From NCBI GenBank assembly GCA_963932145.1, contig OZ010577.1, forward strand, positions 19,096,686 to 19,160,685: 64,000 nt of DNA, in the 5' to 3' direction. This DNA is from Acanthosepion lycidas (taxonomy: Eukaryota; Mollusca; Cephalopoda; Sepiida; Sepiidae). Below, piece by piece: positions 1-11,525 of the stretch. The notes under the pieces were generated by a model that saw nothing but the letters and a program-made list of their open reading frames with translations, ran no database searches and was not told the DNA's origin. Positions within the stretch are counted from its first letter, which is position 1, and each line of letters starts with the position of its first letter. A program made the translations under genes and the position numbers.

Positions 1-2079
1 TTACAAAAGTCTTAGCATCAATAATCACACTGAGAGAAGATAAATAACTTTTTTGTTTCCATTTACACAAAAGATTTTATAAAAACTGAGTATTTATAAT
101 AGGCTGGTTTCTCATTTGTATAACACATGTGACAGAAAATTGAAATCAGCACATGGAAATATTAGGCTATGCCTCATTCTCAACTCAAAGTAGTTCAAAG
201 TATCTTGATATTCAAGTATATAGTACTTGTTGAAAAAAAAGTTCATTATATTTAACTTGTCATTACAATTAGTATATTACAGTTCCATATCATCCTGGTG
301 TCAGTTTAAACTTACAACTCCTGTTTTTCTAAATATTATGACCAGGTTACTTAAAGTTCATATTTTCTAGATTTCACATGAAAACTTGGAAGTTTTCCAA
401 AATATTTCAGTAAAATTTTCACTTTCCAAAATTATAGTTTAGAATTTTAGTTTAGATATAGGGGGGGGGGGAGGGTGTTAATTTAAACTGATGCCAAGCG
501 TATATAGGTTAAACATTCTAAAAACAAAGTAATTGAAAAAAATAGTTTTTTTTTTTGTAGTCTTTGTGTTTAAATCAGCTTAAATATCATTTTGTTTCAA
601 ACAAAGGTATTTTATTTAATATTTGGTGTGGACTCTCATCAAATTTCCATTTTGCTTTGTGCAAACCGTTGTCCGCTTTGAGATTTCTTATTTGTTGAAA
701 CGACTTGAAAGTTTAAAAAAAAGCAACATTTTGAACAAAAAATAAGCATCATGGACTTTATTTCAGCTTCCAAGTTGATTTAATATTTGAATGGAATTTC
801 TTTAATCACTGAATGAAAAAGAAAATAAATGGTATATTGATGAATCGAAAAAACGTTAAATATTGAAATCACATAGAAATATTCTGTGTATCTAAAGCTG
901 CTGTGAAATTTTGACTTAACTACTTCTACTTTCATATAAAATATACCAATTAAAATATTTTACTTTTTTTGATGGCATCTAACCCTTTCTCGGTTATCTT
1001 TATTTACATTTATTGAATTTGGATAGATATAAGTACTGATGGTCTATATCACAAATATACTTATCCCCATTTTACTTAAAACTTCTTGATTATTCTATCC
1101 ATTGTATTAGCCTTTTTCTGTAGAACCTTTAATTTTTATATTTAATACCAAATATTTTTAAAAAGACAGTTTTTTCCTTCACTTCGTAGTTAGTTTATGC
1201 CACAATAGCAGCAGGAGACACAGATCATTGGCTGTAGTGGATATACATAGTAGCAGCAGTAGCTGACTGGCACCTTTAAAGACCCATATTTTCAAAAAGA
1301 GTTTTTCTTTTCCTTCACCTTTGTGTAGGGTCAGTCAATGAGTAAATAGGACATTTGGTTTGGACTCTGTTGTGAATAAAAGGTATACACAGCTAGATTT
1401 TTAATATCTTTATCCTATTTTATGGAATAAATATTATATAAAATTTCAACCTGTGTATTTGCTCCCTTACTGTATTGTTTCAATGAAAACATTTTTGATC
1501 CCTGTTCAGTAAATGATATCCAAACCAATAAGTGGTATGGATATCATCTACCAAGCAGGTATCTATACCAATTCAGCTTTCCCCAATATCTTATAATTAA
1601 AGTGAAAGAGAAATATCATCAAGTGTTTGTAAGTTAGTTAAAACTTTTGGATGCTACTATAATATGCAGTCTACTTCATATACTACTTTAAAGTACATGG
1701 CCTACCGTGCTATGAATTATACCATGACCTCACTTCTCGTGCCATCCATCTATGAATTGTACCATCACCTCACATCAGAATCCCCCTAGGTCTGAAACCG
1801 TTAACATCAGCTGGATAACTTCCTTCAGATTAATATGTTGCTGAAAGATTTTTATAGACATGTCATCTTGACCAAGGAAACACCAGTTGCATTTTTACAA
1901 GAGAACAATCTGTTAGATATGCTATAGTGTTAGTAGACCACATACTATAGTAGTAAATAAGGTAGACCATATGCTATAGTGTTTGATACCATGGTACTAT
2001 AGTAGCACCAACTTTTGTACATGAAGTTAATTTCTAAAGACTATATGTGTACTTACTAATAAAAATGAAGAGAGTCAAC
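1..2079. other. AT-rich stretch, no gene seen
   Basis: I see no coding region or recognisable mobile element. The only notable points are a run of 11 G at 461-471, a short imperfect direct repeat of about 40 bp at 1710-1775 (CTATGAATT...ACCAT...CCTCAC twice), and scattered CTATAGT motifs at 1920-2000. Confidence 0.5.
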
Positions 2080-2530
2080 CAATATTTATCATTAAAAATA
2101 TTTTGTCTTACCATAACTAATAAGTCAGCCTATCACTATTTCTATGGCAAATGTTCAAATGGACTCCATTTTTCAGTTCCACCAGTTCAAACCTTTACAG
2201 TAATAACATGCTCTACTACATCTAGGAAGTCAGATCACTATCATTTCCTCCATATTTCAATTTAAGGAGAAAGTTCCACTCGGACAGCTTTTTTCCAATA
2301 CTTTATGGAGCTGACTCCTGTATGGATGCTCCCTCTGAACACATTAAACTTGACCTATTGAAATAAAGGGTCAATTGTTATCTATCCTCCTTGTCCTCAT
2401 AATCTTCACTTCCTACTACCTGCTCATTCATATCACACAGCTCATTGATCATAACTATTTTAACAATAGCCGTCTACCTTGAGTGGCTCTTGAGCCTTGA
2501 ATTAGGTGAACTTTAGATTCAAATTATAAC
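2080..2530 (+). mobile_element. LINE-A 3' end fragment
   Basis: This is the C-terminal end and 3' UTR of a non-LTR retrotransposon. In frame at about 2130-2190 it reads YHYFYGKCSNGLHFSVPP, matching the 'Y-F-H-G-K-C-x-D-E-L-x-S-L-V-P-P' block of the longer LINE-A copy at 47.8-49.3 kb. The 3' UTR ends with a short block (GTGGCTCTTGAGCCTTG, then AGGTGAAC) that recurs at the ends of the copies at 49.3 and 52.5 kb. Stops and frameshifts interrupt it, so it is dead. The clade (CR1/jockey-like) is a guess. Confidence 0.75.
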
Positions 2531-3404
2531 CCTGTTACTAAATTACTCTTAGCCATAGGTATACAGGAAATTTTGCAGATTAAGTGCAGGAAGAATTTGT
2601 CCTGTAAATAACCAGCTTTTTCTCTGAAAATGTATGTTTACCTTATGATGAGCTGACAACTCCCACACCAGGCCACCTGCCTCTTATACCTATGTTACTC
2701 CTTATGTTGAACAACCAAAACAGTTGACAAACCATTTAGTGGTTTCTATGACAATATCTACAAAATATGGTTGCTTGTTTAGTGTTGCTTAACTTTTTAG
2801 ATGTTTTCTTAATGAGATTGTCTGTTGATGACATCCCTTCAACATGATAAAGACAAAACTCTGCCATTTTGCCTTGGGCTTTTGTCAGGGTAATCATTGC
2901 CTACACTTTCCCTTTTGCTGACATGTGTGATTATGACGATGTTATGAGCAAAACATGTGTAGATTTAATTATACAGAAACAGCCTAGTGATTGAAATCAT
3001 CAAAAGTACAAAGCTTTCCGTCTTGCCTTTTCTTCAAAATAAAGGCACTTGCCAAAGTTTTACACAGTCCAGACTAAAAAGCATGAAATTAGACACTTAG
3101 ACTATTGGACAAAAGGAATTTCTTGTTTGCTTTAAAAAAAATTTTCTACTTTGTTCTTGCTTTCCTGTTTACTTTTAATAAGTGATTCTTGAGAAGGCTA
3201 TTGCTTCTCAGTCTGTCTTGGGTGGTTTCCTCTTTCAGACAAACCATTATCTGGAATATCTATGCAAAAATATCTTTGACAGAAGTATAAGGAATATAAA
3301 CTATATGTATAAATAAATGCTATCTGAAATTCCAAGATGAAGCATTTTCATTATTCTACACATTTTTAGCTGATATTTATAACTTGTTTGTTGTTTTTAT
3401 GCAT
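2531..3404. other. No gene or recognisable element
   Basis: AT-rich sequence with no supported feature. A 10-bp inverted pair CATAGGTATA/TATACCTATG at 2555 and 2685 is too short to call. Confidence 0.5.
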
Positions 3405-3897
3405 ACTGTTTCTGCCAGTATCAGCAATATTATTGGTCCTGATATGGCATCTTTGCTTCAGTCACTTTCCCACTACTATAAGGTTGCCTCTCTTTGCCTT
3501 TTCTAACATAATTTAATGGTAATTGTTCAGATGGCATATCTGCTATAGTACCTAGATTTTATCATTTTAAATGAATCACTAGACTGGCAATTAGGTCTCA
3601 CCAATTTAGAGTTGAGCTGGCTAGATGTGACCATAAATTCTATACTAAAAGTTTCTTTTCTTGCACTTCTTGCTTGTGGAACTCCCTTCTCGACCTATGC
3701 TTTTGAGCTGACTTTAATCTGCAAAAATTTAACTGCAATGTCAATCACTAGCTAGTGTCCTCCTGATTATTATTTCTCCATTCTTGCTCCCTAGCAATTA
3801 TACTTGTTTTTAAGTATTCTACGCCCAGTAACCTCTTATGTCTCAGTGGCTTTACTGCCTTTCTTGGGGAGGGGGGGGTGCTTGATTAAATAAAAAA
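3405..3897 (+). mobile_element. LINE-B 3' end fragment
   Basis: 5'-truncated non-LTR retrotransposon. Reading across frames gives the LINE-B signature: a TRLATRSHQFRVELARCDHK-like segment near 3580, then FYTKSFF and LWNSLL, then a 3' UTR ending in CAGTGGCTTTACTGCC, a G-run and GATTAAATAAAAA. The same end is present at 9.5, 47.8, 54.3, 60.9 and 62.6 kb and, inverted, at 14.8 kb. Several stops make it a pseudocopy. Confidence 0.75.
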
Positions 3898-4212
3898 CAA
3901 AAGAAGCATTTTCTAATCTTTTTCAGGTCTACAATTTGAGAAAGCAGTATTCTTTTTATTTCAATAAGAAAGCCTCATATTTAAAGAAATTTCTAAAGAC
4001 ACCAAAAGCGGAAAACTTCAGAATCAAGCATGTAGAGAAGTCTAACAGTTTGGGTAGTGTAGAAACAGATAATGGAAAATGTGATCCAAAATCCAGATAG
4101 AAATATTGAAATATGTTGTTCATAAACTAAGCAAGGTATTAAAGCATAGAAAAATAATATTAGAAACAAATAAGAATACTGAACCTTTTATATAATATTT
4201 AACCTCCTATAT
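3898..4212. other. No gene seen
   Basis: AT-rich spacer between LINE-B and the first HP element; nothing recognised. Confidence 0.4.
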
Positions 4213-4780
4213 CTGCCTATATCTCCGAGATGAGGTATTATGATTATTTAAATTATTTGCATTATTCAAACTGTTTTCCTCATTTTCATTGCCATATTCA
4301 CGTTTTGGCTATTGTATGCTCTGGCCTTCTTCAGATGATTGGAATTTCAAACCAAACCCTTTATTTCGTCAACTGGGGTAGATTGTCTTAATTCCACATG
4401 CCAGGCCTCTTCCAGATGTCTCAGTTATTTTATTTTAACTCAACTGTCCAAGTTTTTGGTTCACCACTGCTGTGGTCCTCAAGGACACATGGCCCAGTGG
4501 ATAAAGACATTGGTTAAATCCAGAGACTAGACCCAAAGTGTTCAATACCAGGCCACAGTAGTGGTGAACCAAAAACCTGGAGAGTTGAGTTAAAGGGAAA
4601 TAACTGAGACATCCGGAAGAGGCATGGCACGTGGTACTAGAACAATCTACCCTGATGAATGAAATAAAGGGTTCGGTTCGAAATTCCAATCACCTGAAGA
4701 GGGTTGGAGAGTACAATGGCCAAAACATTGTGAATATGGCAATGAAGATGAGTATAACAGTCCAAATAATGTAAATAATG
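4213..4780 (+). mobile_element. HP hairpin element, copy 1 (full hairpin)
   Basis: A long inverted repeat around a tRNA-like head. The left arm (about 4247-4475) is the reverse complement of the right arm (about 4553-4780); the inner ends GGTTCACCACTGCTGTGG and CCACAGTAGTGGTGAACC pair directly. The loop (4476-4552) looks like the 5' part of a SINE: A-box TGGCCCAGTGG at 4490-4500 and a B-box-like GTTCAATACC near 4540. The left end carries the family's outer motif (CTGCCTATATCTCCGAGATG), which the right end lacks. Both arms contain a degraded hammerhead-like motif. No target-site duplication is visible, and I see no ORF worth calling. I infer a Penelope-like non-autonomous element with a Pol III-type head. 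Confidence 0.75.
4690..4733 (+). ncRNA. Degenerate hammerhead-like motif (HP copy 1)
   Basis: TCAC and GTGA can pair as stem I, and the CTGAAGA core is intact. The second core block has decayed from GAAACGTT to AAAACATT, and stem II is poor (GGTT against GGCC). It is probably inactive. The same block exists inverted in the left arm at about 4278-4325, also damaged. Confidence 0.5.
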
Positions 4781-4979
4781 TCTAATCGCCAATGAATGCT
4801 GGTCAGTTTCTTCACATATGGTGAAGATACTTGAATCAACAGATGTGCAGTTCTACTAACCAAAGCTATGAATACCATTAACAGGACACAAAAAAATCTT
4901 AAGGAAAATAAGAACAAGAAGGAAAAAATTATGCTTACAATATGTGACAGATTAACTTTTGGGGACATACACAGAGAAA

Positions 4980-5205
4980 AGAAACTCTGGAGAATTTAAC
5001 ATCTTACAAGACATAAAAAGCCTCGAAAAAGTGAAGGGAACAACAAATAACCTACTTAATGAGTTTGTGCAAATAAATGTCAGAACAAGGATAAAGAGGT
5101 GTGGTAAAGAGTGAAAAGTTACTTAGAGCAACAAAAGAAAGGGCAGTTGTGGAGCACTATGAATGCCATGAACCTTCTAAAATGATTTGGCACATCAAAG
5201 AAGCC
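4980..5205 (+). mobile_element. LINE-C C-terminal fragment
   Basis: Across frames this reads as the LINE-C C-terminus: ITYLMSLCK near 5050, then VVKSEKLLRATKERAVVEHY from 5101. It matches the reverse-strand copy at 34.2 kb (EIVKRQTLLRS...). The element is 5'-truncated and frameshifted, with no catalytic RT motif. Confidence 0.6.
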
Positions 5206-6514
5206 AAATGTACAGGTTTAATATATTTGAACAGTAATAGTCAAATTTCCTATGTCTTGCCAAACATTTCATACATCTCTCAATATCATTTCACTATTGA
5301 TATAAAGATCCTCATTTTTTTAATCAATGTTTTGATAAAAAAAAATTCTATTTTATACTTTTAGCTCCTTTAACTTTGGAACGATATTTTGTATATCTGA
5401 AGAAAACTAAAGAATATAGACGAAACTTGAGATAAAAATAAAAATATATTGTTAGAAGTGAAAAATAATACATCATTATAGAAGTGGGGACCTATTCATA
5501 ATATAATTAGTGTCAAATCACTCCTTTACTTTTTAAAGAGTTATATGTACTTTGTTTTTATATTGGTACAGTTGCAAATTTGACATTTATAAATAAGAAC
5601 AATGTAAAGATAAACTTTTTTAAAAGTCAAGGGTTGATTTGATATTGTATTTATATTATGAACATGATCATCTTCTAAAATGATGAAAAAAAAATCAATA
5701 TTTTTCATTTCTGAAAATTGACGTGGGTTAATGAATCTACGGGAATTATTTTTTAAAAAAATAAGGTTTTCCTCATTTTTTACAAGTGGACCAGGTAACG
5801 TCAGTAATACAAGAAAATCAGAGACAAAAATTGTTTGATGTGGTAATATGAGTTTGTTATCTTTAAATTATGGAGACAGATGCCTAAAGATATGCTTTCT
5901 TCTTATTAGTTTTAGAATAAATGCAAACATCATCTGAAAAAGAAACTGAATAAAGTTACATCCAAAATATTTTCATAGAAAATTATCTGGACGTGAGAAA
6001 GATTTCATTGTCATAAGTGACAACAAAAGAAGTTTTACATGAAAAGAGATATACACATACAAAGATGCACACACATACACAGTCTCCCTCTCATTTTTAT
6101 ATAATATATTAGCAGGCTTCACCCGCTTGCTATCATTTCGCAAAGTAAGATATATTCACTACTTGAAATCTTTGAAACAAAAATTTTGAATGAACATTTC
6201 ATTCATAAATTAACTTGTTATAGTTAAGAAAAATTTTACAAATAGATGCCAACTTGTTGAAGGCCAAGTAAAATGCAAATTTCAAACACTTTTCTGTACT
6301 ATATGAGATGATATTCTTAAACAGAACTATTTTTGATATGAAAATCAAAACAATTCCCAAATAAAAGAACAGTAATAAAGGACAATTAATGAAATAAACT
6401 TTTTTAAAATCAACATGCAAATAAGTTAAACCTGTCGAGTGATATTGCCTAGAAGTAGATATTATATAATACAGATATTGAGCTTTTATTGTGTGAATTG
6501 CTCTCAAGTAGTTT
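5206..6514. other. AT-rich stretch, no gene seen
   Basis: No supported feature. Around 6050-6080 there is an imperfect CA-rich microsatellite. Confidence 0.45.
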
Positions 6515-6775
6515 GTTATCATTTCTCAGTTGTGTGTCTGTCTTCAGGCAGAGTGTGCTCAGGAGTGGGTCCATTGAAGGGCAGAGCTGCAACTGAGGAA
6601 TATTATACTGAAAGGTGCCCAACCCTGGGTAACAGCTGTCTGAGGCTATGCCCTCTCATTGTAACAGAGAGAGGGCTCAGTGCTCATGCCAAGGCCAACA
6701 TAACCAACAGCTGTGGGGGCTCAGGCAATTTTTGTTCCTAGCCTGGGTGTATGTACTCAGGAACCCCACATTCAA
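6515..6775. other. GC-richer patch of unknown nature
   Basis: About 250 bp clearly richer in G and C than its surroundings, open in two overlapping forward frames (6439-6741 and 6648-6890). The predicted peptides match nothing I know. It contains a hairpin, CCCTCTC...GAGAGGG, at about 6651-6675. It could be an old SINE, an exon or a retropseudogene. A splice-acceptor-like TTCAG precedes it at about 6543, which is weak evidence only. Confidence 0.3.
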
Positions 6776-7154
6776 CCGACCAAATTACTATAAAGTAGAG
6801 CTGGGGCTTTTTAATCTCATAATTTGTGAAAGAATTGAGCTCCAATTTCACATATATTCATATAGATTCCATAATATAGGTTTTACTTAATTAGCTATTG
6901 TTTCTCTACCACTTCAAAAGTTGAATGTATAACTAATTCTATTTTTCCATCTTTACATTATATCAATTTTATCTCATAAATTGACCCTTGTTCTGTCACC
7001 CATGAAATACAAATAATTGTTTGTACAGAAACTAAGGATCTATATACATCAAATTGTCTTTAAATTAAGTGTCAGCAAAAGAATTATCGTTGAACTTTTA
7101 AAGTAAGGTTAAACATTATTTCAATACTTAGATGCAGTGATCTATTTTGAGTTT

Positions 7155-7508
7155 CTGTCTATATTTCTGAGATGAGGTATTATGTATTAGGTTTATAATA
7201 CCCAGAAATTCATGAACAGTGGATAAAGGCGTTAGTTAGATCCAGTGACGGGACCCAAAGAGTCTGAATTCAATACCCAGTTAAGGCAGTGGAGAACTTT
7301 TAGAGGGGAATTAATAGAGATAAGATAACTGATAACTGACATCCAGTATGTGGAACTAGAACAGTTTACCCCAGTGAATGAAATAAAGGGTTCAGTTTGA
7401 CATTCCAACCATCTGAAGAAGGCCGGAGCATACAACGGTTGAAACGTTGTAATTAATATGGCGACAAAGATGAGGACAATAGTCCAAATAATGTAAATAG
7501 TGTATAAT
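7155..7508 (+). mobile_element. HP hairpin element, copy 2 (left arm mostly missing)
   Basis: It begins with the HP outer motif (CTGTCTATATTTCTGAGATG) and passes almost at once into the head (CAGTGGATAAAGGCG at 7218, B-box-like ATTCAATACCC at 7267) and the sense tail ending AATAATGTAAATAGTG. The inverted left arm is essentially absent, so this copy resembles an ordinary SINE joined to the HP left-end motif. It carries a fairly well kept hammerhead-like motif. No clear target-site duplication. Confidence 0.75.
7409..7452 (+). ncRNA. Hammerhead ribozyme-like motif (HP copy 2)
   Basis: Order of parts: CTGAAGA (7413-7419), stem II strands GGCC (7421-7424) and GGTT (7437-7440), which pair with two G-U wobbles, then GAAACGTT. 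The stem I strands (CCAT / GTAA) pair poorly. Type and order match the small hammerhead variants of Penelope-like elements. Activity is doubtful because of stem I. Confidence 0.55.
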
Positions 7509-7603
7509 TATGAGTTCTTCTGTAGTTTATTGATATCTACTCCTCCCTAGCTAAGAATCCTCCACAGGAGCTTACTTAAATGCCAGCCAATAGGACGGCT
7601 TTT

Positions 7604-7672
7604 GCAATTTTGGATATGCAAAGGAAAAATAATTTTATTATGCAATTTTGGATATGAAAGGAAAAATAATTT
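7604..7672 (+). repeat. Tandem duplication, about 36-bp unit
   Basis: The block GCAATTTTGGATATG followed by AAAGGAAAAATAATTT occurs twice in direct succession with one or two differences. Confidence 0.8.
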
Positions 7673-7877
7673 ACTCCCCTTGAACCATGAAACCAACGAT
7701 AATGGCTAGTATATATATTAATATATATTTTTAACCTCACATAATCTGGCAACTCATCAAAAATTGTTCACTGTGTCTAACTTTTCTAGGGCTTTTGAAT
7801 GAGCTATGAATCATTGAAATCAGACCAGTGTGAGTGGAGGAGTTGCTTGGTCATGCTCACATGCACACATACACTGT

Positions 7878-7881
<4 letters not shown>

Positions 7882-7939
<58 letters not shown>

Positions 7940-7988
7940 CAAATGGATAAATATAGGTAAATATACAAGCAAGCATTCATATACAGAT

Positions 7989-8043
<55 letters not shown>
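7882..8043. repeat. Two (AT)n microsatellites with (CA)n
   Basis: (TA)n at 7882-7937 and (AC)6 followed by (AT)n at about 7989-8043, separated by about 50 bp of unique sequence. Apparent ORFs of repeating Tyr-Ile across these tracts are artefacts. Confidence 0.95.
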
Positions 8044-8046
<3 letters not shown>

Positions 8047-8507
8047 TAATAAAAAACAGTGCTCAATGTTAAATAACAGCTATTTAATATATTGAAAAAT
8101 ATACATAATATCCTACATTGTAGGGTATTAAACAAGTATACATAATACCCTATATTAAAGGTTATTGTGTATATTTTTTGATATATGATAAAGAACAAAT
8201 AGAAAATATTTATCAATCTAACATATTTCACTATTATTATTAAGGTGTCATCAGAGAATGAGATATAGAAAAAAGAAGAAAGAAATTCTGATATTTTTAC
8301 TTTCATCTTGTTTTTTTGTTTTTTTCATTGGTTAATCATGTTTCATGTGCATTCGTCTTTTTAAATTAATGTTATTATAATTTGTGGCAAACCAAATTCA
8401 AGGGGAGACAACATGTCCATCCAAAGTTTGAAGAAATGTATTGCTGTTTGTTTAAAAACATGAAACCTGATTAACTAAAATAATACTAAAAAATATATAT
8501 GCAAGTC

Positions 8508-8875
8508 AAAACAACACTGAATTTTCCACATGTGGATTTGGCGGGAGGAAAGAGGAAGTTCGTTCCAGTTGAAAAGAAATGACTGCAAAAATATCCCCTA
8601 CCCAAATTTATAGACAAATACTACAGATGCATGCTGGGATTTCTTCCTAACCAATAAAAATGAACCACTTCTTAGTTTCATCTGCTCTATTTCCATTTTT
8701 TCATGTCTTGAAATCTGAATGATACAATCACTTAATCCAGTTTGCAGAAGAACACAATTCTTACTTTGTGAATTTTCCACATTAATAATAATGTGGAAAA
8801 TTCACAGTGTTGTTTTGAAAATAATGAATAAGTGATATTGTTTCTTTCCACTTATTCATTATTTTCTCCCTAAAA
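8508..8875. repeat. Nested inverted repeats
   Basis: Three inverted pairs overlap here. AACAACACTGAATTTTCCAC at about 8511-8530 pairs with GTGGAAAATTCACAGTGTTG at 8796-8815. GTGAATTTTCCACATTA (8769-8785) pairs with its neighbour TAATGTGGAAAATTCAC (8790-8806). AAAATAATGAATAAGTG (8817-8833) pairs with CACTTATTCATTATTTT (8850-8866). It is probably the remains of a MITE or snap-back insertions; family unknown. Confidence 0.65.
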
Positions 8876-9205
8876 CTCTTAAACTATCAAAATAAAATGA
8901 CTCAAATATTGGTAAAATATAGCCTTTGGATTTAGCCACATTTTTAAAATCCAATATTTAAATGAAACATAATTTTATAACAAGCTTAGTTTTAATATTG
9001 TTGCTTTTTAGCCCAAGAACTTGTTTCATTAAATTCATTATTATTATTATTAATAGTTTTAGTCAGTTTTATTATTTTGGTTTTTATCACAATACTTCAT
9101 CTTGGTTTGTTTATAAGAGATTTTATTTTAAATATGTTACTGTTTTTTCTCAGTTGGTGGCTTCTTGTCTGTTTCAGATTTAGAACTTTAATGAGGAAAA
9201 AAAAT

Positions 9206-9251
9206 ATTTTTTGATTCAATGCTATTTTGATAATAGCATTGAATCAAAAAA
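9206..9251. repeat. Perfect 23-bp stem hairpin
   Basis: ATATTTTTTGATTCAATGCT is followed, after a very short loop, by its reverse complement. No flanking element was recognised. It could be a miRNA-like foldback or a templated repair event; no support for either. Confidence 0.7.
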
Positions 9252-9384
9252 TATCAAACATCTGTTAACATTTCTTTAACAAAATCATTCCAGAATTTTG
9301 ATATGATTTGACCATTTATGTTCCTTTACTTTAAGAAAACACCAATTCCATTATAAACCTATATTGATTTTCACCCTTTCTTGA

Positions 9385-9520
9385 AAATCATTAATATTGT
9401 TATTCTTGCTCCTTAATAATGTCTTATTTTTTCTTATTCTTTCACATTCATTAACCCCCATTGTGTCTTAGTAGCTTTACTGCCTTGCTTGGATTTAATG
9501 ATTAAAAAAAATAAATATGA
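9385..9520 (+). mobile_element. LINE-B 3' tail fragment
   Basis: Only the last part of the 3' UTR is clear: TGTCTTAGTAGCTTTACTGC at 9464, then CTTGCTTGGATTTAATGATT and an A-rich end. It matches the other LINE-B ends. Confidence 0.65.
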
Positions 9521-10261
9521 AGAAGTCTTTTATTTTTTTTTTATTGGGGTGTGATAATTAAGATTTCAAGCCTGTACATCACATTTGTTAAAATTATGTT
9601 ATGTTCTCCTAACAAGAAAGGAACAAATTAAAAAAAATGCTTCTAAAATCCATAATACTCAGAGTGTAAAAAATCAGTAAGAATGTTTGTCATATGAAAA
9701 AGTGGTAAATCCCATTGAAACATGATTCCAAAAACATTTTCACAAGGAAAATTTACTCAACAAGAAATAAACTCTTTCTCTCTCTCTCTGCTAAATACAC
9801 TAGGTTCATGTCAAGCGTTAAGTAAAACGAGCAGATGTCATTTCCTGTTTGTTTAACACAACTCCAGTCTGGTTATCTCCCTTGAGTAATTTTATCTCTT
9901 TTAAGTTATATTATTTGGTGTTTGGTGGACCTCAAATGTATCTTCATCTTTGTTAATCCCACTTTTCAAATATATCTAGCAACTTTCTGCCTATTTTTTT
10001 TTTTAACTATTCCTTATTTGACTTAATAATCACTTGAATACTTTATACTTTTTATTTCAAGGCACTTTTTTTTTATTTAATTTTCCTGTAACTGTCCCCA
10101 CATTATTAGAGTTTAACCCCAAAAGCAACTTGTTAGCAAGAAAACTTTGAACTTTGTATATCAAAACTTTCATTTGCTCAGGTGATCTCCTATAGAGTGA
10201 AACAGCAAATTCTAGTTGTAGTAGGGAAAAAAATGACACAGTACATTTATTAAGTTATATT
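9521..10261. other. AT-rich stretch, no gene seen
   Basis: No supported feature; a short (TC)n run lies at about 9776-9789. Confidence 0.4.
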
Positions 10262-10506
10262 TCTTCTTCTATTTGCCAAATCCCTTTAGGATGTTGGTAA
10301 TCATGGCCCTCTACAATTTCCTGTTCTTTGTAGGTCTTGTAACAATAAGAAGAATAATCTATTCTCCCATTTATGCTTCTCCTGTTATGGGTAATTATTA
10401 CAATACGTGATATTTCATGGACAGAATGGAATAGCTAACAGAAGGAAGAATGACTACCATGCTTTGTTCTCAGAGAGACATTTATAATACTAAGACATAC
10501 ACAAAA

Positions 10507-10553
<47 letters not shown>

Positions 10554-11290
10554 TACATACATGTCCCACATGGAGAACTATATATCACATATATCTACAC
10601 ATCAAAGCAAAGTATAAAGAGAAACAAAAAGAAAAGGTATTACATATAATTCAGAGATATTCCTAACCTGAAGAGGCCAATTTTAAACAAGCTAGATTCA
10701 TCTATGTCTCAAAGAGGAATAGTAATGTGCTTATAAGCTGTTGGGAGAGGAAAATTTAACCTCAGCCTGGGCTCTTTGGCTATAAGAAAACATCTCATCT
10801 ATCTGGTTGCTGTATATGAACTGAAAAATTACTGCCACTTTGGTCACTGTAAAGAATAACATCATGAAGCTGTCGTCATATGACCGACATAACTTATCTT
10901 CACCAAAGTGTGGTAAGCACCTTTTGTATCCTTACTCTCTTAATAAATTTTGCCTTTTCATTATCTCTCCTAAACTTTGTTCTGCTATTCATTTAATCAA
11001 GGTAGATTATGTACTGTTTCCTACTGTCTAATTTGCCTTCAGTATGTCTTGCGAGTGTCAAATTTTTAAGCCCTAATTACTCATTATATGCCTTAGTAAA
11101 TTGTTCAACATTTGATTATACCTGGACTTACTATACATAAGTAACATTATAGTTTTTCTTCTTAATAAGAGGCTTACTGAGTTTATAATTCTTCACCTTT
11201 CTCCTGCTTCTTATTAGTCATTTGCTGCTTCCACAATCTAAATATTTCAGATGGTATGAAATATTTTCAATATTAACTGTTAATTTTGCC
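10262..11290 (-). mobile_element. LINE-C C-terminal/3' fragment, interrupted
   Basis: Two blocks match the reverse-strand LINE-C copy at 34.2 kb: 10262-10390 (AATCATGGCCCTCTACAATT...) and 10906-11290 (CCTTCAGTATGTCTTGCGAG then TGTCAAAT). Between them lie about 500 bp of unrelated sequence, including an (AT)n tract, so the copy was split by later insertion or rearrangement. It is heavily decayed. Confidence 0.55.
10509..10550. repeat. (AT)n microsatellite
   Basis: Uninterrupted alternating AT, about 21 units, followed by GCATACATACATG. Confidence 0.95.
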
Positions 11291-11339
11291 TTTTTAACTT
11301 AAAACAGTCTGTATTTAAGTGTTCCCTTAGAAAATTAAA

Positions 11340-11525
11340 AAAGGAGGATTGTCAGTGGTCAGGAATGAATGCAAGCATTATTATTTTATAGCAGTGTTTT
11401 ACTATAGGAATGCATTACAAATAAGGAAAAAAGGGATTGTCAGTGGTCAGGAATGAATGCAAGCATTACTAAAATAACAGGGCTATTATATATATAATTA
11501 TTATTTTGTAGCAGTGTTTTAAACA
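11340..11525 (+). repeat. TR130 tandem repeat, two units
   Basis: GGATTGTCAGTGGTCAGGAA appears at 11345 and again at 11435, each followed by TGAATGCAAGCATTA and later GTAGCAGTGTTTT or ATAGCAGTGTTTT. The first unit lacks an internal AT-rich block. The same unit occurs at 20.65, 23.1 and, inverted, 59.9-60.2 kb. Confidence 0.8.

Noticed and set aside
2555-2694. Inverted pair CATAGGTATA/TATACCTATG as element ends
   Set aside because: Only 10 bp, no target duplication and no second copy in the window.
4435-4968. Minus-strand ORFs of 84 and 92 codons, the second very hydrophobic
   Set aside because: They lie in the HP element right arm and the AT-rich flank; equivalent text appears wherever HP copies occur.
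7820-8306. ORFs rich in Tyr-Ile on both strands
   Set aside because: They are translations of (AT)n tracts; similar artefacts occur at 17.5-17.8, 36.6-36.8 and 58.0 kb.
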